A DNA stretch of 64,000 bases, taken from positions 3,224,001 through 3,288,000 of the forward strand of contig NZ_OW711693.1 in NCBI RefSeq assembly GCF_940670685.1, read 5' to 3'. This DNA comes from Anaeropeptidivorans aminofermentans. GTDB lineage: Bacteria; Bacillota; Clostridia; Lachnospirales; UBA5962. Numbering within the stretch: position 1 is the stretch's first letter; every line of letters begins with the position of its first letter. The position numbers were made by a program, and so were the translations under genes. The notes beneath the pieces were generated by a model. The model was not told the origin of the DNA, did no database searches, and was given only the letters and a program-made list of their open reading frames with translations. Below are positions 19,156 to 28,242 of this stretch, one piece after another.

Positions 19156-20013
19156 CTATTCTTTTATCTCTAAAAATATAATTGTTACATAGTCTTCCTC
19201 ATTGGGAACCATATCAGGTCCCATGCGGTATACTTCAAGGGATTTGCCTGTAAGAGGGATATTATTCTTTTGGGCCCAGCATTCCATTTTCTTATAAAAA
19301 TCCTCTAAATCGCAATAAGACCCTTTGTGCAGGCCCTTTATGGATTTAAATGAAGGAAATGTTCTAATATGATCGGAAGATACAATATTGGTGTCCTTAA
19401 CCGTAAAGAAGGTTTCGAGGTCTCCGTAGCTTTCCGTAAACTGCCTCATATAGCCGCTGTGTAAAAAGGCACAAAGTTCTTTATTTACCGAAATATTATT
19501 ATCTTTTGCCAAATTCTGCAATTGTGCCATTCTATCTATAAAAAGCTCATTTACATTGGAATTATAATGGCTTCTGATTCCTATAATCTTTGCTTCCGGC
19601 ATAGTTATGATTTCAAAACTTTCTTCCGCCTTTTTCCCGGCACATTTCATATAAACTTCCGTAACGCTTTTATAAAAGGTGATATTATCTTCATAAGCCT
19701 GAAGGGCTCTGTCTAATTCTGTTTTTTTTCTGCCGATATTTTTCCTGAGGTCTTCTATGAAGTTTTCCAGATTGCCGTCTTCCATAATCTTAAAAACCTC
19801 ATTAAAAGAAAATCCAAGGTTTCCCAAATTTTTTATAAGGATAACCTTATCAAGCTGCTCATAGCTGTAATAACGGTAATTATTATGTATCTCCCTAATG
19901 CTTGGAGATAGGATCTTCTTATTATCCAGATACCTGAGCTGCTTTATGGGAATATTGCTTATTTTTGAAAACTGGCCTATGGTATAATATCTTTTCTTCT
20001 TTATAATTTTCAT
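19156..20013 (-). CDS. MerR-family regulator with GyrI-like effector domain
   Basis: A 285-residue DNA-binding protein. The MerR winged helix occupies about residues 8-75 (YYTIGQFSKISNIPIKQLRYL, then YRYYSYEQLDKVILIKNL). A coiled linker follows to about 120, and a GyrI/BmrR-type small-molecule domain fills the C-terminus (IITMPEAKIIGIR... ending YVTIIFLEIKE). Such proteins usually activate efflux or metabolic genes in response to a ligand. The ATG at 20013 has GGGTGA about 6 bases upstream. Its target is unknown; the nearest divergent gene is the amidohydrolase at 20616. Confidence 0.85.
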   Translation of the reverse strand: MKIIKKKRYYTIGQFSKISNIPIKQLRYLDNKKILSPSIREIHNNYRYYSYEQLDKVILIKNLGNLGFSFNEVFKIMEDGNLENFIEDLRKNIGRKKTELDRALQAYEDNITFYKSVTEVYMKCAGKKAEESFEIITMPEAKIIGIRSHYNSNVNELFIDRMAQLQNLAKDNNISVNKELCAFLHSGYMRQFTESYGDLETFFTVKDTNIVSSDHIRTFPSFKSIKGLHKGSYCDLEDFYKKMECWAQKNNIPLTGKSLEVYRMGPDMVPNEEDYVTIIFLEIKE

Positions 20014-20366
20014 ATGAATCACCCGATACGCTGGTATATTTACAGGTTACAGATAATATAAATAATTTGGTTTATAACCGTAAGGCTTATGTACAAATTC
20101 TACCCCATTTTAATCTATATGCGCCATAGTTTGTTTTAAAACTGTCAAATTGACCAAAGGGTTAACACCATAAGGTTTAAATAAAATAATCTCCTTTCAG
20201 CGGATGCTTTATTAAGCCTGATATCACTAGATTTCTGCTTATTTATAAATATCTATATGATAATTATATTTAGTGAAAGTGGAGTAAAGCAATAAACTTA
20301 AAAACACACAGCCACAGCCATCAATAAAATCAAAATTTTATCCTAAATTCTTCTTAAAATCACTAT

Positions 20367-20405
20367 TTTTTGCCTATGGGCCCTTTAAAATTTCATAGGC
20401 AAAAA
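20367..20405. terminator. Inverted repeat, terminator-like
   Basis: TTTTTGCCTATG (20367-20378) pairs with CATAGGCAAAAA (20394-20405). It lies in the 600-base region between the divergent MerR and amidohydrolase genes, about 210 bases before the latter. No gene ends nearby, so it could also be a regulatory hairpin or the end of a small RNA. Confidence 0.4.
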
Positions 20406-20615
20406 GACGTATTATTCGTTGATTTTTCGATAAATTCGCCGCATTGACACTATAATTTATATAAGATATGATGTATTTATAAACAGATTGGATTACTTTA
20501 AAATAAGAATACATATCAGAGATTTTATTTAAAAATAACCGTGATTGAGCTCGGCAGTATCTGAGGAATTTTTTAACTAGAAAGTTATTTTACCATAAAT
20601 CAAAGGAGGAATATT

Positions 20616-22049
20616 ATGGACCCAAAAAAAGAGATTATGGAACTCGTTGACGCGAAAACCAAACTTTTTACCGACGGCAACGATAAGGTTTGGGAATTTG
20701 CAGAAACCCGTTTTGCTACGGAAAAATCTGCCAATGTTTGGTGTGAGCTTCTTGAAAATGAGGGTTTTAAAATCACCAGGGGCCTTGCCAACATGGAGCA
20801 TGCTTTCGTCGGAGAATACGGCAGCGGCAAGCCGGTCATCGGCATATTGGCCGAGTATGACGCTTTAGGCAACATGAGTCAGGTAGCCGATTGCCCTGTG
20901 GAAAAGCAGCTTGTTAAAGGCGGCAACGGTCATGGCTGTCAGCACCACCTTCTTGGCACCGGTGCAATTGCCGGAGCCGTAGGCATAAAGGATTATATGG
21001 AAAAGCACAATATCCCCGGTACAATTAAGATGTTCGGCTGTCCGGCGGAAGAAAGCGGCTACGGCAAAGCCTTCATGGCAAGAGACGGCGTATTTGACGG
21101 CTTAGACTGCGCCCTCACATGGCACCCCATGTCTTCTACAGGCATTATGGACACTTCATGCCTGGCAGTATTTCAGGCTTATTTCCACTTTAAAGGCATC
21201 TCCTCCCATGCCGCCAACGCCCCTGAACATGGAAGAAGCGCCCTTGATGCCGCCGAGCTTATGAATATCGGCGTAAATTTCTTAAGGGAGCATATTATAG
21301 ATGAGGGCCGTATTCATTATGCCTTCATGGACGCAGGTGGCTTATCGGCAAACGTTGTACAGCCTACAGCAACCCTGTATTACTTTGTAAGAGCACCGAA
21401 AACCTGGCAGGTTCAGGAAATATACGATAGAGTCGTGCGCATAGCAAAGGGCGCCGCCATGATGACGGATACAGAGCTTACAATCGAGTTTGACTCTGCC
21501 GCCTCTGATGTACTTATTAATAAAGAGCTTTCTTTGGCTGTTTATGATAATCTTAAGCTTGTTGCACCTTTAGAGTATACTAAGGAAGAGTACGAATATA
21601 TGCAGCAATTTTATGACCAGCTTAGTGAATCTACCAAAAGGCGTATTTTCCAAAATCTTAAAAACAGCAATCCCGACAAATCCGATGAAGAAATTCTTGA
21701 AATGTCCAAAAGCTCCATCAATACCTTCCTTCAGCCGCCCCTCTTCCCAAATAAACCTCTCATGGGCTCTAACGACGTGGGCGATGTCAGCTGGGTAACG
21801 CCTACCTGTCAGTTTTCCATTGCCTCTACGGCAAACGGAACCCCGCCCCATTCATGGCAGTGGGTAGCCGTTGGAAAATCAAGCGTAGCTCATAAGGCCG
21901 CGATTGCCGCAGGAAAAACCATTGCTATGACGGCTCTTGACCTTATTAACACTCCAGAGCTTCTTGAAAAAATACAGGCTGAGCATTTAGCAAACCTCAA
22001 CGGTTATGTTTATAAAAGTGCAATCCCCCCTGAAGTAATGCCAAGGTAA
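20616..22049 (+). CDS. M20-family amidohydrolase (AbgB-like)
   Basis: A 477-residue zinc hydrolase related to the p-aminobenzoyl-glutamate hydrolase subunit AbgB and to other peptidase M20D enzymes. Motifs are GILAEYDALGNMSQ, NGHGCQHHLLGTGA (metal ligands), CPAEESGYGKAFMARDG (catalytic glutamate) and HGRSALDAAELM in the lid region; SNDVGDVSWVTPT is a further family signature. AGGAGG lies 8 bases before the ATG. It is monocistronic, with a terminator 20 bases after the stop. No AbgT-like carrier is adjacent. The true substrate is not evident. Confidence 0.85.
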   Translation: MDPKKEIMELVDAKTKLFTDGNDKVWEFAETRFATEKSANVWCELLENEGFKITRGLANMEHAFVGEYGSGKPVIGILAEYDALGNMSQVADCPVEKQLVKGGNGHGCQHHLLGTGAIAGAVGIKDYMEKHNIPGTIKMFGCPAEESGYGKAFMARDGVFDGLDCALTWHPMSSTGIMDTSCLAVFQAYFHFKGISSHAANAPEHGRSALDAAELMNIGVNFLREHIIDEGRIHYAFMDAGGLSANVVQPTATLYYFVRAPKTWQVQEIYDRVVRIAKGAAMMTDTELTIEFDSAASDVLINKELSLAVYDNLKLVAPLEYTKEEYEYMQQFYDQLSESTKRRIFQNLKNSNPDKSDEEILEMSKSSINTFLQPPLFPNKPLMGSNDVGDVSWVTPTCQFSIASTANGTPPHSWQWVAVGKSSVAHKAAIAAGKTIAMTALDLINTPELLEKIQAEHLANLNGYVYKSAIPPEVMPR

Positions 22050-22069
22050 GCATAATCCTTTAATATTTC

Positions 22070-22103
22070 GGCCCTTGCCTCGGAAGTTTCCGAAGCAAGG
22101 GCC
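22070..22103 (+). terminator. Terminator of the amidohydrolase gene
   Basis: GGCCCTTGC and GCAAGGGCC arms with an inner TCGGAA/TTCCGA pairing are followed by ATTTTG. Confidence 0.65.
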
Positions 22104-22334
22104 ATTTTGCCGTAAAACAGATTTATTTGCATAATTGATGCAGTAATGCATAAAGCGCAGTATTTAAAATTAACATAGTAAATTCTTATAAAGAAGAACG
22201 TGATTTATTATAAACTTACAAATACGGATTTCCGCAGGAAACATAGTGAATTTCCTTTATAATAAATTAACTCGTAAGGAAACCATAGGATATTCCCATC
22301 AGTTTATATAAAAAGCCTGCCATGGCGTAACTTT

Positions 22335-23726
22335 TTACTGCAGCCACGCCTTTTTAAGCAGAGCGATTCCCAAGCGGATTTCCTCGTGTGAAAGAGCGCC
22401 ATAGCCCAGCAATACATTGCCTTCATATTGACAAGGCATTTTGCCTACAAAATAAGGCGATATGGGATAAACCCGCACTCCGTTTTCCAGCGCGGACCGG
22501 CACATCTCGGCCTCACTCATGCCGGCATTCAGCCGAACCAGCAGATGATGACCTGCACTCTCGCCGCTGACCTGTATCTTGCCGTCAAAGGCACGGAGCT
22601 CTTCGTCCATCAGGGCCCTTTTATTTTTATAGAGCAGCCGCATTTTATTTAGATGCCGTTCAAAATGCCCTTGGCGAATAAACTCATTCAGTACCTTCTG
22701 CTCAAAGCCTGAAACAGGAGAAGAAAACACTCCGTAATCCTGCCGGTAAATATGGAGCAAAGAATCCGGCAGCACCATAAAGCTAATGCGCAGGCTGGGG
22801 GCAATGGATTTTGAGAAGCTTCCCAGATAAATCACCCTGCCATGGGTATCGATGCTTTGCAGTGAGGGCAAGGGCTTTGTGTTATAGCGGAATTCACTGT
22901 CATAATCATCTTCAATAATATAGCGCTCTTTATGGGATTTTGCCCAATTGAGAAGCCGCACCCGACGGCCGATGGGCATACTGATACCCAAAGGAAACTG
23001 GTGGGAAGGGGTAATATATACCGCCACGCGATTTCTTTCCTGCAGGGGCTCTACCGGAATGCCTTCGCCGTCAATATCCACCGGCAGTACCTTGTGCCCC
23101 ATTCTGTTAAACATTTGATATGCCCTGTTGTAGACAGGGTTTTCCATTGCGATGGTCCAGCTTTTATCCAGAATATAGCTTAAAATCTGAAGCAAATTGT
23201 CAACCCCCGCCCCTACTACAATCTGCTCCTGCCGGCAGTTCACTCCCCGGGCCTCATAAAGATATTTTGAAATGGCCTCCCGAAGCTCTTCGCTCCCCTG
23301 GGAAGAGGTGCGTTTCAGAAGGGTCTTGTCATATTCGTTAAATACATTTTTCATTATCCTTCGCCAAGTATTATAAGGAAAATGTATTTCATCAATCCCA
23401 TCTGTTGAAAAATCAACAAGCACCGTCTTTTCTTCTGTTTTTTCACTGTAAGGCTCTATCACTCTGGGCTGCCTTTGGGTAAGGGTTTCCAAAGGACAGA
23501 CAAAAAAGCCTTTTTTAGGCAAAGGCTGAATAAACCCTTCCGAAACAAGCTGGGCATAGGCCGTATCCACTGTGGTAATGCTTACCCCAAGCTCCGCTGC
23601 CAAAGTACGTTTGGAAGGAAGCCTTTCGTGAGCCTTCCATATTCCCTGATAAATTTGCTGCTTATATTGCTGATATATCTGCTGGTATAACGGGGGGCTG
23701 TTAGGGTTAAAGGATAAATGAATCAT
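22335..23726 (-). CDS. MocR-type regulator (GntR helix plus aminotransferase domain)
   Basis: A 463-residue chimera. A GntR winged helix at about residues 10-75 (LYQQIYQQYKQQIYQGIWKAHERLPSKRTLAAELGVSITTVDTAYAQL) is linked to a type-I aminotransferase fold. PLP-binding features include VGAGVDNLLQILSY, the lysine motif YLGSFSKSIAPSLRISFM, and IIEDDYDSEF. Such proteins sense PLP or PLP adducts (for example PdxR or GabR). It is divergent from an ECF transporter S component 180 bases away, which favours a vitamin-B6 uptake regulator, though this is inference. Confidence 0.88.
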   Translation of the reverse strand: MIHLSFNPNSPPLYQQIYQQYKQQIYQGIWKAHERLPSKRTLAAELGVSITTVDTAYAQLVSEGFIQPLPKKGFFVCPLETLTQRQPRVIEPYSEKTEEKTVLVDFSTDGIDEIHFPYNTWRRIMKNVFNEYDKTLLKRTSSQGSEELREAISKYLYEARGVNCRQEQIVVGAGVDNLLQILSYILDKSWTIAMENPVYNRAYQMFNRMGHKVLPVDIDGEGIPVEPLQERNRVAVYITPSHQFPLGISMPIGRRVRLLNWAKSHKERYIIEDDYDSEFRYNTKPLPSLQSIDTHGRVIYLGSFSKSIAPSLRISFMVLPDSLLHIYRQDYGVFSSPVSGFEQKVLNEFIRQGHFERHLNKMRLLYKNKRALMDEELRAFDGKIQVSGESAGHHLLVRLNAGMSEAEMCRSALENGVRVYPISPYFVGKMPCQYEGNVLLGYGALSHEEIRLGIALLKKAWLQ

Positions 23727-23835
23727 AGTGCTCTCCTATCTGGTATCTAAAAATAATCAAAAACTGGCATTTTAAGTAGTATCAGATTCATTGTATTATA
23801 GCTATAGCAAAAAGATAAGTCAAGGAGTGGAAAAT
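23727..23835. promoter_or_regulatory. Divergent promoter/operator region of MocR and ECF genes
   Basis: Related half-sites ATCTGGTATCT (23738-23748) and AGTATCAGAT (23778-23787) lie in imperfect inverted arrangement. A TATTAT -10-like box lies at about 23794-23799 for the rightward unit, placing the second half-site between the -35 and -10 positions. These are candidate binding sites for the MocR protein. Confidence 0.35.
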
Positions 23836-23910
23836 ATGATTCAAGAAAAAAAGATACTTGCTGTCAAAAAGCCACAAATACATATAGAAGAAAAGGAGGT
23901 GCTGTCATGA
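23836..23910 (+). CDS. 24-residue leader ORF coupled to the ECF S component
   Basis: A short frame (MIQEKKILAVKKPQ... ending KEVLS) starts with ATG 6 bases after an AGGAGTGG ribosome site. Its TGA stop overlaps the ATG of the ECF gene as ATGA. Its last codons contain the AAAGGAGG site for the ECF gene. This is a classic layout for translational coupling, and it may be a regulatory leader or a real small protein. Confidence 0.45.
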   Translation: MIQEKKILAVKKPQIHIEEKEVLS

Positions 23911-24443
23911 GTTCCAATGTAAAAAACACCTCTGACACAATCCGATCCATTGCCACAGGAGGGCTTTTTATTGCCTTGGTGTTTGTGGCGACTATGTTTA
24001 TTAATCTCCGCCTGCCTATTGCCAGTAACGGGGGGCTTGTTCATCTTGGCAATGTGCCTCTGATACTTGGCGCAGCTCTGTATGGGCGTAAAACCGGCGC
24101 CGTTGCCGGAGCCTTCGGCATGGCACTGTTTGATTTAGTTTCCGGCTGGGCCGCCTGGGCGCCTTTTACCTTTATAATCGTAGGGCTTATGGGCTATATT
24201 ATAGGGGTGATTGCTCATAGCACCGGCCGCATCAGCACCTTTCGTCTTATTATGGCAATAATAACGGCCGCCATTATCAAAGTAACCGGCTATTATGCCG
24301 CAGAAGTCCTGCTTTATGGAAACTGGGTCATACCCTTAGGTTCAATCCCCGGAAATCTCATGCAGATGGGGCTTGCAGCCGTAATTTCTTTGCCGGCAGT
24401 ACGTATTCTTTATCCCATATGCCATAATGTTCAAAGGGCATAA
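23907..24443 (+). CDS. ECF transporter S component, possibly for vitamin B6
   Basis: A 178-residue integral membrane protein of about six segments that would bind a vitamin and dock on a shared energising module (EcfA/EcfA'/EcfT encoded elsewhere). The family signature is LHLGNVPLILGAALYGRKTGAVAGAFGMALFDL (as HLGNVPLILGAALYG then GAVAGAFGMALFDL), and an N-terminal ALVFVATMF helix precedes it. Divergence from a PLP-binding MocR regulator suggests pyridoxine or a related vitamer (PdxU/HmpT-like). A thiamine or other precursor cannot be excluded. A terminator follows. Confidence 0.8.
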   Translation: MSSNVKNTSDTIRSIATGGLFIALVFVATMFINLRLPIASNGGLVHLGNVPLILGAALYGRKTGAVAGAFGMALFDLVSGWAAWAPFTFIIVGLMGYIIGVIAHSTGRISTFRLIMAIITAAIIKVTGYYAAEVLLYGNWVIPLGSIPGNLMQMGLAAVISLPAVRILYPICHNVQRA

Positions 24444-24489
24444 TGTTAAAACGCGGTCTTTCATACTTGAACCTTTATATAAGCAAGTA

Positions 24490-24526
24490 AAAAACTCAAG
24501 GCTTCTTAAAAACCTTGAGTTTTTTA
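24490..24526 (+). terminator. Terminator of the ECF gene
   Basis: AAAAACTCAAGG pairs with CCTTGAGTTTTT and is followed by further T residues. Confidence 0.8.
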
Positions 24527-25188
24527 TTTGTTAAAACAATCAACTCTAATTATTAAAAATTTACCTTCCTGTATAAAGATACTTTATTTCGCAATTGCTT
24601 AGCCCCATCAGCTAAGCTTATTATTCCTGAATTAAACTTCATTAAAATATTATTGGCTCTAAAATATCTCCATCTGTATAATTTATAAACGGAAGCCCCA
24701 ATTACGTTTAAATAAATCTATGGCTGCTGGCCTACCTGGCATTTGATAATCAGATATAAGTAGCCGTGTAAGCCCTTAGCCTAAGCTAGATTGAACTGCT
24801 CTTTAATAAGGAAAGCAAAAACAGCCCTTAAAGAACTTATTGCTATTGCTACTTAAATGTTAATTATATATAATATTTATATAGTTTTTAGTATAAAGCT
24901 TTACTCCCCTTATCATTTAAAATAAAAGCTTGCGGCTTAATAATATATTTAACCCTCCTTTAATATAGAAGTATTAGGCTGTATCTGAAAACAGCCCTAT
25001 TATATAGAAAATATAGTATGCCTTCCAGCAGAACAGAAAACTTTGACACACGAACTGTTTTTTATCTTTCAGGCATGCTCCGGCTTTCATTTACCTAAAA
25101 GTGCAATACCACCGACAACATATTCTTTCCCTTTTATTATAAAAAGCGTAATTCATCTTACGCCTTTTTCAATCGTTTCAGATAAGAT
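24527..25188. other. Intergenic region without recognisable gene
   Basis: About 660 AT-rich bases. No coding frame is convincing. A terminator-like hairpin (AAAAAGCGTAA / TTACGCCTTTTT, about 25141-25169) near its right end is the only clear structure. Confidence 0.4.
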
Positions 25189-25328
25189 TATAGTAAATTC
25201 ATCATAAAGAAGTAGCAAAAGCCTATTCCCTTAGGGCTCAAAAACACGGATTTCCTTCGGAAACGGTACATTTTTGAGCCTTCGTGAATATACGGCTTTG
25301 CTACTGTTTAACTTTAAATTTACTATAG
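25189..25328. repeat. Family A MITE-like element, copy 3 (inverted, well conserved)
   Basis: Nearly the exact reverse complement of the copies at 29542 and 41026, with TATAGTAAATT and AAATTTACTATA termini and an inner GGCTCAAAAA / TTTTTGAGCC pairing. Confidence 0.8.
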
Positions 25329-25339
25329 CTATAGTAAAC

Positions 25340-25360
25340 AAACTTAACAGTTTTAAGTTT
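25340..25360. promoter_or_regulatory. Candidate LacI-type operator
   Basis: AAACTTAA (25340-25347) and TTAAGTTT (25353-25360) form a perfect 8-bp inverted repeat with a 5-base centre, about 40 bases upstream of the LacI-fusion ATG. It could mediate autoregulation. Confidence 0.4.
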
Positions 25361-25398
25361 AATAAGTATATCCATTATATATAGGGAGTGGTTTTTTT

Positions 25399-27648
25399 AT
25401 GGCTACGATGAAGGATATCGCGCGTTTGGCAAAGGTCTCTCAGGGAACCGTCTCAAATGTTTTGAATAATAAAGGAAATGTTTCTGTTGAACGAATAAAA
25501 ATGGTCATGAATGCCGCCAAAGAATTAAATTATATTATTAACGCTCCAGCCAGCCAATTGCGCAGTCAATCAGGCCTTGCAAAAATAATAGCAGTTATTT
25601 TGCCTAATGTTATTCAGCCGAAATATTCGGCTTTTTTTACATCAGTACATAGAATATTTCAGGAGCTTAATTATATCGTTCTGCTCTTTGTTACCGGAGA
25701 TTCTCCTTATGTTGAAAAAAATGCTATCAATACCATCTCAACCCTTAGAGCCTGCGGCGTCGTTACCGTAACCTCATGTAAAGATGCTGAAGAGGCCTAT
25801 GAGCCGGTAAAGCAAAGAGGCGGAAAAGTTATTTTCGTTGAACAGGAGTTTTGCAGCAATGATATCTTTATAGGCTTTGATTATAAGGCTGCCGGCAAAA
25901 TAGCCGCAAAAAAGGTCCTTTCGGAAGGCTGTTCCAATATCGGCCTTATGACAGGGCTTGACTATTATTCAAGTGAATCTATGTTTGAAGAAGGCTTCAT
26001 GGAATATATCAAGGAATCCGGCAAAGATGTTTCCGTCCACAGCATTCAATCCGATTACACTGTCCAGCTTAAATCTGTACTTGAGCTTATCAGTCTCTGC
26101 AAAAAGCCCGACGCTATCGTAACCACCGGTAAAAATGATTACCACGTTATTCTTCAAGCCTATGACAATATCATATGTGAAAAACTTCCGGTAATCATAG
26201 CCGTTGTCCCAAGCCCCAATGCAGAAAATCGGGAAGGTCTTAACCAATATATCCTTGACTATTCAAAGCTTGGAAAAAAAGTAAGCGATCAAATGGCAGA
26301 GCTTCTGGATCCGGAACACAATAAACCCTCATCAGAGCATCTCTATCTGGAACCGGACGGCTGGAAAAATAAATCCCATGAAAACAATATATATTTTAAC
26401 CGGAAAGGCACGGTTCTTAATATCCTCCTTGCTGCCAGCCAATCTTCCGAGGCGCTGAAAAAGATGTCCCCGGGCTTTACTAAAAAAACCGGTATATCCC
26501 TTAATTTTGACACGATGCTTTTATCTGACCTTGCCGATTATCTGTACCAAAACCCTTATACCGCCGAATATGACATTGTGCGGACGAATCTGGTTACAAC
26601 GCCGTCGTTTCCTTTGGACGCTTTAGTGCCTTTTGAGGAGCATGATTTTGAACAATTAACCGCTACCATGTTTCCCAATGTGATTAATACATTTTCCTAT
26701 GTAGAGAATGTGCCCTGCGTTATTCCTTTTGATATCAGCGTTCATTTTCTGGCCTACAGAAAGGACCTTTTCAGTGACCCGATTATCTCCCGGGGCTTTT
26801 TTGAAGCATACGGCAAAGAGCTTAAGGTTCCTACAGATTATGAGGAATATAATCTCATATCAAAATTCTTTACCCGGTCCATCAACAAGGATTCTCCCGT
26901 TATCAGCGGAACAACAAGTATCTTGGGAGACGATACCCTTTTATTTACGGATTTCCTGCTAAGGTATAAAAATATGGGGGGAATCATCGCAAGCCCTAAA
27001 GGAGAAATGGTATTTGACAGGGATATCGCCCAGGAAGCAATTGAAAATTATTATGAGATGCTTTCTTATTCCATTATCTCAAGCGACTCCAACCGAAAAG
27101 ACACAGGTATCATTACCTTTGCCGAAGGAAGCACGGCAATGGAGCATATTTCAACCTCTTATGCCCCCGGAATATTAGATTTAAAGAAAAACTATATTGA
27201 CGGGCGTATCGGGTATGAATTTCTTTTAGGCCAGTCTACCTATTTGGGGGGCGGCGGCCTCGCCATACTTTCCGGCTCCAAAAACCCGGATGGAGCGGAA
27301 GCCTTTATTAAATGGGCATGTGCCCTTCCTCAGGCACGGCTTTTCACATTGCTTGGCGGTACATCGCCGCATGCTCCCGTTTATAAAGATATGGAAATAC
27401 TTCAAGTATATCCTTGGCTTAGTTTAATAACGGAATCTGTAAATAAAGATTCCATGGCTATGGAATTAAGTTATTTCTACAGATACCCTCTTGAAAAAGA
27501 AATCGGAGACGTATTAAGAAAAATATACAATGATAAAATGGAAATAACCCATGCGGGAAAAATAACAGAAGAAATCTTCAAAAAACATTATACCGGCGGA
27601 ATTTCTCTTGCCCGCCACGATTATAGTGAACTTAAAGTGAAACCATAG
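25399..27648 (+). CDS. LacI-family repressor fused to a solute-binding-protein domain
   Basis: A 749-residue protein, about twice the usual LacI length. Residues 1-55 form the LacI helix-turn-helix (MATMKDIARLAKVSQGTVSNVLNNKG). About 60-335 match the LacI periplasmic-binding-like sensor (KIIAVILPNVIQPKYSAFFTSVHRIFQ). From about 340 to 740 a second ligand domain resembles family-1 extracellular solute-binding proteins of sugar ABC systems (VLNILLAASQSSEALKKMSPGFTKKTG, and a C-terminal LGGGGLAILSGSKNPDGAEAFIKWA). No signal peptide or membrane segment is present, so this domain is cytoplasmic. The last codons derive from a family A repeat terminus. No sugar genes are adjacent; its target is unknown. 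Confidence 0.85.
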   Translation: MATMKDIARLAKVSQGTVSNVLNNKGNVSVERIKMVMNAAKELNYIINAPASQLRSQSGLAKIIAVILPNVIQPKYSAFFTSVHRIFQELNYIVLLFVTGDSPYVEKNAINTISTLRACGVVTVTSCKDAEEAYEPVKQRGGKVIFVEQEFCSNDIFIGFDYKAAGKIAAKKVLSEGCSNIGLMTGLDYYSSESMFEEGFMEYIKESGKDVSVHSIQSDYTVQLKSVLELISLCKKPDAIVTTGKNDYHVILQAYDNIICEKLPVIIAVVPSPNAENREGLNQYILDYSKLGKKVSDQMAELLDPEHNKPSSEHLYLEPDGWKNKSHENNIYFNRKGTVLNILLAASQSSEALKKMSPGFTKKTGISLNFDTMLLSDLADYLYQNPYTAEYDIVRTNLVTTPSFPLDALVPFEEHDFEQLTATMFPNVINTFSYVENVPCVIPFDISVHFLAYRKDLFSDPIISRGFFEAYGKELKVPTDYEEYNLISKFFTRSINKDSPVISGTTSILGDDTLLFTDFLLRYKNMGGIIASPKGEMVFDRDIAQEAIENYYEMLSYSIISSDSNRKDTGIITFAEGSTAMEHISTSYAPGILDLKKNYIDGRIGYEFLLGQSTYLGGGGLAILSGSKNPDGAEAFIKWACALPQARLFTLLGGTSPHAPVYKDMEILQVYPWLSLITESVNKDSMAMELSYFYRYPLEKEIGDVLRKIYNDKMEITHAGKITEEIFKKHYTGGISLARHDYSELKVKP

Positions 27649-27831
27649 CAAAGCCGTATATTACTTGAATTCATAAAAACAGCAGCATTGTCAAATAAGG
27701 CGGGGAAAATCCTGACTGGACAAAACACCCTTTACGGCATTTAATCTTGCAGTATTTTGCGGAGCAAAAATCTTATTGCGTTTCTATTATCTTGTGCTAA
27801 AGTCAAATACGTATAGCGGTATAAAAGCATT

Positions 27832-27928
27832 TATAGCAAAACAAGATTAAGGTAAGAACAAAAATCTATTTTTCATAAACGGCTTAAAATATACGATTTT
27901 TGTTGCGCTAATTCATTGTTTTGCTATA
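27832..27928. mobile_element. Family C MITE-like element, short form
   Basis: A 97-bp element with perfect 13-bp terminal inverted repeats TATAGCAAAACAA and TTGTTTTGCTATA. Its interior matches the 123-bp copies inserted in the toxin array (56180, 57219, 62057), minus about 30 internal bases. Confidence 0.75.
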
Positions 27929-28189
27929 GATAAGATATAATACGCAGTATTTTGTGAAACTGCCTTTATTTGATTTTTATCATTGAAAGCTTTATTATCT
28001 ATTGCTGTACATACTTAAATTAAGCTTGTTTTAAATTAGTCTTCATTAGGTATATAGGCGATTTCACCATGCTTCCTATAAAAATCCCTTTTTTGAGTAG
28101 TATAAAAAGGCATGACCTTAGAGATAGGCTTTTATCTCTTTTTTATAAGAAATTTACTATGACGAGTTCATTTTTAATGTTTAATTATA

Positions 28190-28228
28190 AAAAGCCCATA
28201 TTACTTTTTTAAGTAATATGGGCTTTCT
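28190..28228 (-). terminator. Terminator of the LarA-like gene
   Basis: AAAGCCCATATTACTT (28191-28206) pairs perfectly with AAGTAATATGGGCTTT (28211-28226), 15 bases after the stop on the minus strand. A T run follows in that direction. Confidence 0.75.
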
Positions 28229-28242
28229 TATTAAATATTTTA

